The notes under the pieces were generated by a model. The model was given only the letters and a program-made list of their open reading frames with translations, searched no databases and was not told the DNA's origin. Made by a program: the position numbers and the translations under genes. A stretch of DNA of 63,565 nt from an uncultured Myxococcales bacterium (GTDB taxonomy: Bacteria > Myxococcota_A > UBA9042): positions 1-63,565 of the forward strand of contig CAITYF010000064.1 of NCBI GenBank assembly GCA_903896545.1, given 5' to 3'. This document shows, one piece after another, positions 18,230-27,045 of this stretch; within the stretch, counting starts at the first letter, position 1, and each line of letters starts with the position of its first letter.

Positions 18230-18961
18230 CTACTTGGACAGCGAGTACGTGTTGCCCAAGTCGTCCTGCACCACAATAGCGCCCGTCGTCGCCGGCGCTT
18301 GCAGCACGAGATCCGCGTCCAGAATACGCGTGTGGAAAGTCCAGCCCGTTGGCAGCGCGAGCTTGCTCGCCAGATCCGCCAGTCCCGCTTCGGTCAGCGG
18401 CTGCTTCTGCACGCTGTAGGACTGCATGTCGTAGACGTGGCCATCGGGCGCGGTCAACTCGTACACCGTCTTGCCCGCAGAGAACGTGAAGTGGCTCTCG
18501 CGGTGGATGGTGTGCTGCGTGTAAGGCTTGGACATCGCAGCGAGGTCCGCTGGCGGCAGCTCAAGCGCCCCGCCCTTGCGCATGTCAATCCCGCCAAAAG
18601 TGTGAACGGTCGTGTCCTGCAGCTCCGACCCCGACAGCGAGTCGAGCATCCAGTAGCGCGGACCGTTGAGCACGACGAGGTCGACAGCGTATTCGGTTTT
18701 CAGCGCTGCGGTGTCCAACTTCGCCCAGAGTTCCTGCGGGCATTCGTTCAAGGCCTCGGTGGTGTAGACGTCGATGTGGATGGTGTCGCCGATGGTGCCC
18801 AAGAGCACTTCGCAGTAGCGCTTGCCGCGCATGGCGACGGGCGGCACGTCGGCGGTGGCATCGGTACCAGTGAGGCTGTCCGCGGCGGTGTCCGTTGACG
18901 TTGAGGTGGAAGTCCCGCAGGAGACACAAGCAAGTAGGGTGAACCAAAGCCAAGATTTCAT
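18230..18961 (-). CDS. Lipoprotein of unknown function
   Basis: A 243-residue predicted lipoprotein. I chose ATG 18961 because it gives a compact signal MKSWLWFTLLACVSC with lipobox CVSC, followed by a Ser/Thr/Asp-rich tether. A longer frame to 19144 would place a non-signal-like Arg-rich stretch in front. The folded part (about 45-243) has alternating strands, with GKRYCEVLLG and TIHIDVYTTEALNECP containing two cysteines that may pair. I do not recognise the family. It is upstream of the esterase-like lipoprotein gene on the same strand. Confidence 0.7.
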   Translation of the reverse strand: MKSWLWFTLLACVSCGTSTSTSTDTAADSLTGTDATADVPPVAMRGKRYCEVLLGTIGDTIHIDVYTTEALNECPQELWAKLDTAALKTEYAVDLVVLNGPRYWMLDSLSGSELQDTTVHTFGGIDMRKGGALELPPADLAAMSKPYTQHTIHRESHFTFSAGKTVYELTAPDGHVYDMQSYSVQKQPLTEAGLADLASKLALPTGWTFHTRILDADLVLQAPATTGAIVVQDDLGNTYSLSK

Positions 18962-19484
18962 CGCGCCCCCGAAGTGAGGCCGTGAGCGTACAGGAGCGGT
19001 GCCAAAAAGTCTGCCGGCAGGCGCGCGAAGCGCGAACTGTGTTTCCGGGCTCCCGCGCAGCGGGCTCATCGGTCGACGCAGCGATCCGCGCGCAGCGCGC
19101 ACCGTTCTCCCAACAATCGCGCGAAGCGCCGAGCGGCAACGCACGAGATCCGCGCGAAGCGCGTCGCGTCAACCAAAATCGCGGATGCCCCCGCCCCGTA
19201 CCAGCCCCATTCCCAAGCAAGCTCGCCCAGCCACCATCGCCATCGAGGCGCGGTACCGATCGCCGCAAAGCGGCGCCCATCGGGGCCCCGTACGCCGAGA
19301 AGGCGATCCCGGCCATCCAACTCCAGGTCCAAAGCGAAAGCTTTCTAGGAGGCGCGATGGCGCCGATCCCGATCTCCAGTGCCGCTGCGCGCCCCCCGGA
19401 AGGGAGTCTGAGGGAAACTGCGTTTCCCTCAGATCCGGCGCGCCTGCGGCGCCGGCCCCGCAGCTCCCCCCGCTACATCCCCCG
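18962..19484. other. Palindrome-rich intergenic region
   Basis: A 523-base spacer packed with short GC-rich hairpins. CGCGC-GAA-GCGCG occurs at 19022-19034, and close variants occur near 19086-19100, 19118-19129 and 19150-19163, two of them preceded by GATC. Further inverted repeats lie near 19260-19275 and 19440-19456. No gene is convincing. The upstream flanks of two leftward genes meet here, so some hairpins could act in termination. Confidence 0.55.
19408..19432. terminator. Perfect 11-bp stem hairpin
   Basis: CTGAGGGAAAC (19408-19418) pairs with GTTTCCCTCAG (19422-19432) around the loop TGC. It lies 53 bases beyond the stop of the caspase-like protein gene, which is read leftward, so it is placed to end that transcript. 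There is no U-tract, so Rho-independent termination is doubtful; 3'-end protection is an alternative. Confidence 0.45.
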
Positions 19485-21056
19485 CTACATCCCCGTAGCC
19501 TTCACTTCCTTCAACAGAAAAAAATCCTCATCCGCGACATTGTGCAGCTGCAGCTTTGCCCCACTCGGCGCGAGCGCTTGATCCACCAAATCCAGAATCG
19601 CCAGCGTCCCGCGGTCTCCTTTGCTGTACTCGCTGCCCGTGTAGAGAAACGCGCGTCCGGCGGCATGTTGCGCGGCGGCCTCCAAATCACGGCCAAAGTA
19701 CATGTAGGAAAAGCAGCTCAAGAACGCGATGAGCTGAAAGGGCGCGGACCGGAATTCTCGCGCGAACGCGGCGGCACTTAAGTGCGCGTCTGCCAGAATC
19801 CGCTGCAGGCGGAAGTTCTCGCCGACTCCAGAGTGGCCGGCGTAGACGATGATGTCGTCGTGCTTCAGTCCCGCGCGCAAAATCGGCCAGTGCCGCGGGG
19901 GCGTGGGGCCAAGTACGTCCGTGACGCCGACAAACGCGTGTAGCCGCACCGCCCGCCCGCTGCGCAGGAGCTTGCCGTCGACGTCCACGCGCAGGTAGCG
20001 CTTCTGCACGGAGGTCTGGTACCGCGTCATCGTCAGTACGGTCGGCAAGTCAGCCAGCAACTTCAGCAGAATCCCTTCCCCAAACTCGCGGCGATCCGGC
20101 CCCCGCAACACCGCGAGAATTTTCTGCGGCAGGTCGTCGACCCCGGTGCCCAACATGCGCGCCAGCCCCGGGTAGTCAAAATGCGGCCACTCGTGCTCCA
20201 GAACGCCGATCAGCACCGTCGCTTCCAACGGCTTGCCTTCCCGGCGAAGGCGCGCGCGTAGACCGTCCAGTTGGTTCAGCGGCTTGGCGATCCGCTGGAG
20301 AGCCGCAGTGCGCTCGAAGTAGTCGACGCCAGGCCGCAGCAGCGTTCGGCAGTCAAACGGCTTGCCGGTCGGATCGGTGCCGTGGCGTTCTGGAAGCCAG
20401 TCGTACCAGTAGTAGAAAGGATGCGGAAGGTCCGCGTAGTCGTCGTCTACGCAAGGATTTGTCACCGCCTGATCGCTGTGGTAGCGCACCAGCCGATGCG
20501 CGCTCTCCGGTACGTGCCAGTGCATCAGCCACGGATCGCGGGGCAGGGCGAACGTCAGGCGCGACTGATCCGGACGCGGCTGTCCGCACATCGCCAGCGT
20601 GAACTTGGCCTCATATTCCACCTCCACCGCATCGTCGTCCCGTTTGGTCAGGCCACGCTTCACGGCTGCGCGCGTGTAGGCGTCGGTAATCTGCAACTCC
20701 GGCGACGCTTCGTGCCACGGCAGCGCCAAGTCGCGCCCGTACGGCACCTTGCGCGTCGACAGCACGCGGATCTGCGCGGCTTCAGCGCCTACGACGATCC
20801 GCTGCTGCGCGTGCGTCTCCTTGTGCGTGCGAAACCAGCCCCAGAAGTACTTCAGCTGCTGGCGAATTCCCTCTTGCATCTGCGGTTCCTCCGCCTGTGC
20901 TTTGCTGAAGAACGCGCGGTTGAGCAGCACGGTATCGCGGATCGTCGCGACGTACTCCGCCGACTCGCCGGGGCACGTCGCCAAGTGCAGCACGTCCTCG
21001 GCGTGGACGGGCAGGGCGAAGAAGAAGAGGCTGAAGGCGACGAAGGTGTGACGCAT
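19485..21056 (-). CDS. Exported protein with caspase-like His/Cys pair
   Basis: A 523-residue protein with a clear signal peptide (MRHTFVAFSLFFFALPVHA) from ATG 21056; upstream codons to 21134 are dismissed. The mature part is otherwise unfamiliar until residues 400-460, where VYAGHSGVG (His408) is followed 40 residues later by FLSCFSYMYF (Cys448). A His after a hydrophobic strand and Gly, then a Cys after another hydrophobic strand, is the arrangement of clan CD peptidases (caspase, gingipain, CHAT). I infer a possible periplasmic cysteine peptidase, but the overall similarity is not strong enough to be sure and a non-peptidase role is possible. It is divergent from pstC. Confidence 0.65.
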   Translation of the reverse strand: MRHTFVAFSLFFFALPVHAEDVLHLATCPGESAEYVATIRDTVLLNRAFFSKAQAEEPQMQEGIRQQLKYFWGWFRTHKETHAQQRIVVGAEAAQIRVLSTRKVPYGRDLALPWHEASPELQITDAYTRAAVKRGLTKRDDDAVEVEYEAKFTLAMCGQPRPDQSRLTFALPRDPWLMHWHVPESAHRLVRYHSDQAVTNPCVDDDYADLPHPFYYWYDWLPERHGTDPTGKPFDCRTLLRPGVDYFERTAALQRIAKPLNQLDGLRARLRREGKPLEATVLIGVLEHEWPHFDYPGLARMLGTGVDDLPQKILAVLRGPDRREFGEGILLKLLADLPTVLTMTRYQTSVQKRYLRVDVDGKLLRSGRAVRLHAFVGVTDVLGPTPPRHWPILRAGLKHDDIIVYAGHSGVGENFRLQRILADAHLSAAAFAREFRSAPFQLIAFLSCFSYMYFGRDLEAAAQHAAGRAFLYTGSEYSKGDRGTLAILDLVDQALAPSGAKLQLHNVADEDFFLLKEVKATGM

Positions 21057-21112
21057 GCGCTGAGCGTGCCTCGGTTGGTCAAACGGGGTCAACTGGCGGG
21101 CGCTGCCCAGAA

Positions 21113-21141
21113 CCGTTTCCAGACTTTCATCCAATTGTCAC
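21113..21141 (+). promoter_or_regulatory. Candidate Pho box upstream of pstC
   Basis: Two heptamers CTTTCAT (21124-21130) and TTGTCAC (21135-21141) are separated by CCAA, giving the 11-base period of PhoB sites. The 18 bases match the E. coli consensus at about 13 positions by eye. A weaker third unit CCGTTTC precedes at 21113-21119, and CTGTCAC recurs at 21167-21173. The pair lies 53 bases before the pstC start, and phoB is encoded downstream. Confidence 0.6.
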
Positions 21142-21194
21142 ACACCAAGAGCATCTTGCCCCCGCACTGTCACACGGTGCCCCGCGAGTTTCGC

Positions 21195-22232
21195 ATGCCT
21201 ACGCCCAACGCCATTCCCATGCCGCTCCAGCATATTGCCAGCCAGCCGCGGCGAGATCTGCCACAGCCAGCGCAGATTCCTGTCCGTGGGTTGCCGATCC
21301 GCCAACCGCCGTCTTGGCACGCGCCGCTGGAGTGGCTGGTTCGCGGCCTGGCGATGGTGGCGATTCTCGCCATCGTGCTTATTTTCGCGTTCTTGGTGAA
21401 GTCGGCGCTGCCGATGTTCACGACCGAGGAGATCCGCAAGGAAGTCACGCAGGCGCAGATGTGGTTCGCGACGCTCTGGCCGGGGTACGACGCGCCGGAG
21501 AACGTCTGGCAGCCGGTTTCGGACGTGCCGAAGTACGGTCTGTGGCCGCTGCTGACGGGTACGCTGAAGAGCACGCTGGTGTCGATGGCGATCGCAGCGC
21601 CACTTGGCGTTGCCGCGGCGGTTTTTGTGGCCTTCTATGCCCGTGGCCGCACGCGAGAAATCCTCAAGCCGGCGCTTGAACTGCTCGCCGGTATCCCGTC
21701 GGTTGTGCTCGGCTTCTTCGCGCTGATTTCCTTGGCGACCTGGCTGCAGGACACGTTCGGCTTTGACTCGCGCCTGAACGCGCTTGTGTCCGGCGTGGCG
21801 CTCTCGCTGGCGATTGTGCCGGTGGTCTTCACGATCAGCGAAGAGGCGATCGGCGCGGTGCCGCTGACCTATGTGGAAGCGTCGACGGCGCTGGGTGCGG
21901 CCAAATGGCAGACGATTCTGAAGGTTGTGCTACCGACTGCCGCGCCCGGCATCGCGTCCGCGATCGCGCTCGGCTTCGGTCGCGCGGTGGGCGAGACGAT
22001 GATCGTGCTGATGGCGTCTGGCAACGCGGCGATCACCTCCTGGAATCCAGCCGATTCGGTTCGCACGCTCTCGGCGACCGTTGCGTCGGAGCTGGGTGAA
22101 GTCGTCTTTGGTTCGGCACACTACGCCGTGCTGTTTTACTTGGGCCTGCTGCTCTTCATCTTCACGACGCTGCTCAACGTGCTTGGCGGCCGTGTGATCG
22201 ACGCGCAGAAAGCCAAAGTGAAGTCGAGGTAG
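21195..22232 (+). CDS. pstC: Phosphate ABC transporter permease PstC
   Basis: One of two inner-membrane permeases of the high-affinity phosphate importer. Starting at ATG 21195 it has 345 residues: a Pro-rich N-terminal tail of about 45, then six hydrophobic segments. The permease EAA-type loop appears as EASTALGAAKWQTILKVVLP, followed by AIALGFGRAVGETM, which is highly characteristic of PstC. The frame is open much further upstream, but that part overlaps the opposite-strand gene and is rejected; ATG 21219 is another start. It is preceded by a candidate Pho box and followed by pstA after three bases. No pstS or pstB is nearby. Confidence 0.9.
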   Translation: MPTPNAIPMPLQHIASQPRRDLPQPAQIPVRGLPIRQPPSWHAPLEWLVRGLAMVAILAIVLIFAFLVKSALPMFTTEEIRKEVTQAQMWFATLWPGYDAPENVWQPVSDVPKYGLWPLLTGTLKSTLVSMAIAAPLGVAAAVFVAFYARGRTREILKPALELLAGIPSVVLGFFALISLATWLQDTFGFDSRLNALVSGVALSLAIVPVVFTISEEAIGAVPLTYVEASTALGAAKWQTILKVVLPTAAPGIASAIALGFGRAVGETMIVLMASGNAAITSWNPADSVRTLSATVASELGEVVFGSAHYAVLFYLGLLLFIFTTLLNVLGGRVIDAQKAKVKSR

Positions 22233-22235
22233 CCG

Positions 22236-23150
22236 ATGGTGATCGTTGATAAGTCCCGTCAGATCCGCGCCAAAATCGGTGACGTCGCCATGGTCGTCGC
22301 GACCCTGTCGGCGGTGCTGCTCCTGCTGTTGGCGCTCGGACTGCTGCTGGGCGACGTGGCGATCCACGCGCGGGAAAAGCTCTCGTGGACGTTCATCAGC
22401 CAGCCGCCGTCCGACGGCATGATGGCGGGCGGCATCTTCCCGGCGATCCTGGGCACCGCCATGCTGGTGATCCTGATGACCGCCGTGAGCGTGCCGATCG
22501 GCGTGGCAACGGCGATCTACCTGCACGAGTACGCCCGGGCCGACGCGCTCTGGACGCGGGCGTTGCGGATGGCGGTGCAGAATCTCGCGGGCGTGCCGAG
22601 CATCGTGTTCGGGCTCTTTGGTCTGGGCTTTTTTGTGCAGTTTGTCGGTGGCGGCATGGACCACGTGCTCCACAGCGACAAACTGGTCTGGGGCCAGCCG
22701 GGGCTCCTGTGGGCGGCGTTGACGCTCGCGACGCTCACGCTGCCCACGACGATCGTCGCGACGGAAGAGGCGCTGCGGCAGATTCCGTCGGCGCAGCGCG
22801 AGGCGGCGTACGCGCTGGCAACTTCGCGTTTTGAAGTCGTGTTCCGTCTGCTTGTGCCGCAAGCGATGCCGGGTATCCTGACGGGTGGGATCCTCGCCGT
22901 CAGCCGCGGTGCGGGTGAAGTGGCGCCGATTCTCTTCACGGGGGCTGCCTACTTCTTGCCGGAATTGCCCAAAGGGCTCGACAGTCAGTTCATGCACTTG
23001 GGCTACCACGTGTACGTCATGGCGACGCAGAGCGCAGACGTCGACGCGTCAACACCGATTCTCTACGCCACTGTCGCGGTGCTGTTGACGCTCACGTTCA
23101 CGCTGAATCTGGCGGCGGTTATCGTGCGGGCGCGCATGCGCCGGGCATAG
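22236..23150 (+). CDS. pstA: Phosphate ABC transporter permease PstA
   Basis: Partner permease of PstC, 304 residues, near the usual family length. It has six membrane segments and the PstA signatures GVPSIVFGLFGLGFF and EEALRQIPSAQREAAYAL (the ATPase-contact loop), then SRGAGEVAPILFTGAAYF. Only three bases separate it from pstC, so the two are co-translated. The ATPase PstB, binding protein PstS and regulator PhoU, which normally complete this operon, are absent downstream; a lipoprotein gene follows 77 bases later. Confidence 0.92.
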   Translation: MVIVDKSRQIRAKIGDVAMVVATLSAVLLLLLALGLLLGDVAIHAREKLSWTFISQPPSDGMMAGGIFPAILGTAMLVILMTAVSVPIGVATAIYLHEYARADALWTRALRMAVQNLAGVPSIVFGLFGLGFFVQFVGGGMDHVLHSDKLVWGQPGLLWAALTLATLTLPTTIVATEEALRQIPSAQREAAYALATSRFEVVFRLLVPQAMPGILTGGILAVSRGAGEVAPILFTGAAYFLPELPKGLDSQFMHLGYHVYVMATQSADVDASTPILYATVAVLLTLTFTLNLAAVIVRARMRRA

Positions 23151-23227
23151 GTGGCGCGCGCGTGTCTGGTCCCGCCTCGCAATTCATGCTACACACGCGC
23201 AGGCGCCTGACGGCGCGTGGGGCTTCT

Positions 23228-23989
23228 ATGTGTCGCATTCACTTGTTGGTTGTGTTGGCGTTGGCAACGACCGTAGCGTGTTCCAGCAAGACCGCGAGCA
23301 CGGACGCCGCCGACTCTGGTGCCACGGGTACGCTCGATGACGCCGCGACTGGCAGCGACACCGAAGATCCCGGTCCGGTTGACGTCAGCAAGTCGGACAC
23401 CAAAGTCGACGCCGGTAAGCCAGCCTGCAATCCTCTACAGAACACGGGCTGCACCGACCCCGCGCTGCCCAAGTGCGCTTACGGCGACGACGGCAAGCCT
23501 GCATGCCAAAAAGGCGGCACCGTCAAGCTCGGCGAGGTCTGTTCAAACCCCGACGACTGCGCCGAAGGGCTTTGCCTCGGATGTCCCACCGGCAAGAACG
23601 TGTGTTCGAACTTCTGCATCAGCGAGGCGAACTGCGCGAAGGGCCAGACGTGCAACCAAATCACGGGGCAGAAGTACAAGGTCTGCGACTGGTGTTCCTA
23701 CGAGACTTGCAAGGTCGAGACCGTCACTTGCAAAGACCCCAAGCAGGCGTGTTACATTGGAACCCCGAACGGGGCCGTCTGTCTGGACAAAGGATCCTTG
23801 GTGGAGGGGGACACGTGCTCCTTGCCCAATGACTGCGAGCCGGGACTGGCGTGCATCGGCGCGGATACGACCGCCAAGGGCGTTTGCCGCACCATCTGCC
23901 GCGTGGACGGCAAACTGGACTGCCCCAACGTGACTGTGAAGTGTGAAAACGTCGACGGGCAGGGCTACGGCTTCTGCCCCAAGCTCTAA
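23228..23989 (+). CDS. Cysteine-rich lipoprotein
   Basis: A 253-residue lipoprotein started at ATG 23228, which gives MCRIHLLVVLALATTVACSS with lipobox TVAC. An Asp/Thr/Ser/Ala tether (about 22-60) leads to a disulphide-rich part with about 24 cysteines in short loops, for example CDWCSYETC and CNPLQNTGC. The spacing recalls the cysteine-rich modules of myxobacterial surface proteins. It follows pstA by 77 bases on the same strand within the putative Pho-controlled run. The cysteine-rich part could bind a ligand or metal, but function is unknown. Confidence 0.75.
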   Translation: MCRIHLLVVLALATTVACSSKTASTDAADSGATGTLDDAATGSDTEDPGPVDVSKSDTKVDAGKPACNPLQNTGCTDPALPKCAYGDDGKPACQKGGTVKLGEVCSNPDDCAEGLCLGCPTGKNVCSNFCISEANCAKGQTCNQITGQKYKVCDWCSYETCKVETVTCKDPKQACYIGTPNGAVCLDKGSLVEGDTCSLPNDCEPGLACIGADTTAKGVCRTICRVDGKLDCPNVTVKCENVDGQGYGFCPKL

Positions 23990-24018
23990 CGAACGGCGAC
24001 CTGCGGGAGTAACGTACT

Positions 24019-25431
24019 TTGAGCGTCATGGATGCCATCGACACGACAGTCACCCTGGAATGGGCGCAAACGCGCACCGTTGCAACGCTGGTGAATTTGG
24101 GAGAACGCGTCGCGACCGTGACGGCGCTGCGGACCCCCGACGTCGGGCTGGAGTGTTTCTTGCGCTTGGAAGGCGACGGTCCGGCGGACACGATCGCGAT
24201 TGACGGCGTGTGCATTGCGGCGCGCGATGGCGATTGGGGCGAATTCGAGGTCGACATCAACATCGCCCGCGTCGGCACGACGACCTCTGCGACGTCGCTC
24301 CGCGACTTCATTGAGCAGCACGGGATCGCGCGCGGTGGCACTGTCGCCGTCGGCAAGAATCGCGACAATCCCGACATCAAACGCTTTGTCTACACGTTGC
24401 CGTCCGTTGGCACGGTCATCGACACGCCGACTTCGCGCGGCAGCCAGCCGCGTCCGGTTGTGCTGGACACGCCGCGCGCTGTGTCGATCGACACGCCGAA
24501 GCCGGTCCGACCGGAGCCGATTACGACGCCGATCTCGACCTTCGCGCCGCGTTTGCCGACGGTTCAAGAAGTTGCGGTGCAGCCGCTTCGCCCGCCCACG
24601 CCGACGCCGATGCCAGGTATCGGGATTGACGACGTCGATTCCGAGCTCCGCAACATGCTGGACATGCTCGATCAGCGCGTGGGCCGAATGACGAGCGAGG
24701 AACGCGATGCGGAGTCGCAAGCTCCCGTCGTGCGTGTGGCACCGGACATGATGCCAGATGAAAACGGCGTGCCCGCTGGACTGGAACGTTCAGGGGCGTC
24801 GCAGTCGAGTGAAGTCGAGCAGATCCTCGTCGAGACCGTGGCGCTGGGAGATAGCCAGCCACGTCCGGTGCTGACCGTGCCGCAGGCAAAGCCAGCGGCC
24901 AAGAAAGGGCTGGTGGCGCGGATTTTCGGTCTGAGCGACAAGGTGAAAGTGGAAGATAGCGGGATGGCCGTCCGTACGCGCGAGGATCTGGCCCCGGTTG
25001 ATCCGACGTCGGTTTGGGATCAGCCGCTGCGTCAGCAGCAGAGCGGTCGGGGCCTTGTGTCGGGCTCGCTCGTCGCCGTGCAGCAGCTCTATTCCGTGGA
25101 CCAGGCCGTGCGTACTGAGCGACCGGTGACGTTTGAGTCCGCCAAGAAGAAGCGTACGGGGACCGTGTTGCGGCTCGCGGAAAGCAAAGTTCGGGTGCGC
25201 GCGCCGGTGATGCCGACCCTTTACGAGCGGATCGTCGTCCAGTTGCCGCCTCCACGGGGCCAGAAGGATGCGATTCAGATCCGCTGCGAGGTGATGCGCC
25301 TGCGGCCCGCGGATAGTGAAGGCGGCGAGGCATCTTTTGACGCCAAGCTGACCGGTGCCAATGATCCCGCTACCATGACGCGGCTGCGCCAACTGATGAG
25401 TGAAATGCAGCCGGAGTTTGGCGACGGTTAG
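24019..25431 (+). CDS. Protein with two degenerate PilZ-like domains
   Basis: A 470-residue cytosolic protein. The C-terminal ~100 residues (VRTERPVTF to about FDAKLTG) show the strand order of a PilZ beta-barrel, and a similar but weaker pattern opens the protein. The c-di-GMP binding motifs RxxxR and D/NxSxxG are not intact in either, so c-di-GMP binding is doubtful. A Pro-rich low-complexity linker joins them. TTG 24019 lies about ten bases after GGAG; ATG 24028 is an alternative. It sits between the pst permease genes and phoBR in the same run. The PilZ call is moderate. Confidence 0.55.
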   Translation: MSVMDAIDTTVTLEWAQTRTVATLVNLGERVATVTALRTPDVGLECFLRLEGDGPADTIAIDGVCIAARDGDWGEFEVDINIARVGTTTSATSLRDFIEQHGIARGGTVAVGKNRDNPDIKRFVYTLPSVGTVIDTPTSRGSQPRPVVLDTPRAVSIDTPKPVRPEPITTPISTFAPRLPTVQEVAVQPLRPPTPTPMPGIGIDDVDSELRNMLDMLDQRVGRMTSEERDAESQAPVVRVAPDMMPDENGVPAGLERSGASQSSEVEQILVETVALGDSQPRPVLTVPQAKPAAKKGLVARIFGLSDKVKVEDSGMAVRTREDLAPVDPTSVWDQPLRQQQSGRGLVSGSLVAVQQLYSVDQAVRTERPVTFESAKKKRTGTVLRLAESKVRVRAPVMPTLYERIVVQLPPPRGQKDAIQIRCEVMRLRPADSEGGEASFDAKLTGANDPATMTRLRQLMSEMQPEFGDG

Positions 25432-25507
25432 CGTGCGGCGCAGTTCGGCACACACGGCGAACCAGCAGGCGCGGTTGGCTCGGCATCCAAACCAGCAAGG
25501 GCAGGCG

Positions 25508-26323
25508 ATGTCGGCGGTTTCAGCACAGCTTTGCGCTGCGCTGCGGTTGGTCGCCTTGGCCGCGCTGTTCTGGCCGACGCACGCTTGGGCGCAGCAGCCG
25601 GTGGCCTTGCCGCGCGCAGTGACGCCCGTTGCGCTTGCTCGCGCTGCCACGCCGGTTTCGCTGCCAGCGCGCGCGACCTCGGTTGACGCGGCAGCCCAAC
25701 TCCCCGTCGAACTTGCGCCACCGCCGACTCCGACGCTGGTCGCGTGGCCCAATCCAAGCTCGCCGCCCGCGTGGATTCAGTGGCTGGGCTGGGCCAATGA
25801 CGGCAAGCGGCTGGCCTGGCGCCAAGGTCCCGAATGGGCGCAGATGCTGCCAGGAACGCCGATTGAGATTGCCCGGCTCGATGAACGTGGCAATCTTGTG
25901 ACACACCTGCACCAGCGTGAAAATCCGTCCCAAGCGCTCAAAGATCGCCACATCAAGTCGACGGAACCGCTGTTTGTGGAGCGCAAGACCGATCGGGACG
26001 TGCTTTTGCGTTCGTCGACGGGGCGAATCTTCGCTGTCGTTGTGCGACCGGGGCGGACTTCGGTCGCGGCGGTACTAGAAAAAAAACGCCGTTCGTATGA
26101 CCCTATCGCAAGGTGGCTGATTCGGGGACCAGCCAGCCGGGTGGATGTCATGGCATTTGAAGACCTCAGCCACCGCCTTTTGGCGCTCATTGTGCACGCG
26201 GACGGTGGTCCGTTGCGTCAGGCGCACTTGGCGGTTCTGCCGTTGTCGCGCACTATTCCGGTTCAAGTATCCGCGCTGACGTTGCCAGAAGCCGTGACCG
26301 CGACTTCCCCGCGTCGGCCTTAA
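25508..26323 (+). CDS. Exported protein of unknown function
   Basis: A 271-residue protein with a signal peptide (LVALAALFWPTHAWA, cleavage before QQP) from ATG 25508. The earlier start at 25400 overlaps the PilZ-like gene and lacks signal features. The mature N-terminus is Ala/Val/Pro-rich; the rest has alternating strands as in a small beta-propeller fragment (WLGWANDGKRLAW, FAVVVRPGRTSVAAV). I do not recognise a family. It ends 29 bases before phoB and is likely co-transcribed with it. Confidence 0.65.
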   Translation: MSAVSAQLCAALRLVALAALFWPTHAWAQQPVALPRAVTPVALARAATPVSLPARATSVDAAAQLPVELAPPPTPTLVAWPNPSSPPAWIQWLGWANDGKRLAWRQGPEWAQMLPGTPIEIARLDERGNLVTHLHQRENPSQALKDRHIKSTEPLFVERKTDRDVLLRSSTGRIFAVVVRPGRTSVAAVLEKKRRSYDPIARWLIRGPASRVDVMAFEDLSHRLLALIVHADGGPLRQAHLAVLPLSRTIPVQVSALTLPEAVTATSPRRP

Positions 26324-26352
26324 ACGGTCAGAATCTGCTCACGGAGCCTGCA

Positions 26353-27045
26353 ATGACGACGATCCTCATCGTGGAAGACGAAGCTGACTTGCGCGAACTC
26401 GTTGCGCATCACGTGGAAGCGGCGGGTATGACGGCGCTGCAAGCCGCGACCGGAAGCGAAGGTCTCGCACTTGCGCGGAGCAAGAAGCCGGATCTGATTC
26501 TGCTCGACCTCATGCTGCCCGATCTGCAAGGTGTGGAAGTCTGCAAGCGGTTGCGCACCGATCCGGCGACGGCGTCGACGCCCATCATCATGCTGACGGC
26601 GCGGACCGGCGAAGGCGACCGCGTGCAGGGCTTTGAAGCCGGCGCCGACGACTACGTTCCCAAGCCGTTCTCGACCCGCGAGCTGTTGCTGCGCATTCGT
26701 GCCGTTCTGCGCCGCCGCGATCAGACGACGCCGCAGGAGAGCGACCTGATCACGGGCGGCGGAATCACCGTCGATTCGGCGCGTCACATCGTCGTCGTCG
26801 AAGGCGTGGAAGTGAAGATGACGGCCCTGGAATTCCGCCTGCTGGCTACGCTCATGCAGCGCCGCGCCCGCGTGCAGACGCGCCAGGTGCTGCTGGAAGA
26901 CGTGTGGGGCCTCTCGCCCGACCTGCAGACGCGTACCGTGGATACGCACGTCAAGCGTCTGCGCGAGCGTCTGGGGCCTGCTGGCGACCACATTGAGACG
27001 GTGCGTGGCGTGGGCTACTGCTTCCGCATCGCCGAGAACGGGTGA
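26353..27045 (+). CDS. phoB: Phosphate-regulon response regulator PhoB (OmpR family)
   Basis: Two-component response regulator of 230 residues. The receiver domain has the acidic pair at EDE (8-10), phospho-acceptor Asp52 in ILLDLMLPD and the conserved Lys in YVPKPF. A winged-helix DNA-binding domain follows (about 130-228, ending in the TVDTHVKRLRERL recognition helix and RGVGYCF wing). The overlapping kinase gene and the pstCA genes upstream support PhoB rather than another OmpR regulator. It should bind the Pho-box candidate before pstC and activate the run it is part of. No convincing Pho box is seen directly upstream. Confidence 0.88.
   Translation: MTTILIVEDEADLRELVAHHVEAAGMTALQAATGSEGLALARSKKPDLILLDLMLPDLQGVEVCKRLRTDPATASTPIIMLTARTGEGDRVQGFEAGADDYVPKPFSTRELLLRIRAVLRRRDQTTPQESDLITGGGITVDSARHIVVVEGVEVKMTALEFRLLATLMQRRARVQTRQVLLEDVWGLSPDLQTRTVDTHVKRLRERLGPAGDHIETVRGVGYCFRIAENG

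Noticed and set aside
20271..21194. Upstream extension of pstC
   Set aside because: Overlaps a convincing opposite-strand gene and has no PstC similarity; ATG 21195 is better.
24019..25431. Canonical c-di-GMP-binding PilZ receptor
   Set aside because: RxxxR and D/NxSxxG are not intact in either PilZ-like domain.
26324..26352. Pho box in front of phoB
   Set aside because: Only one weak half-site-like string; no convincing second unit at 11 bases.
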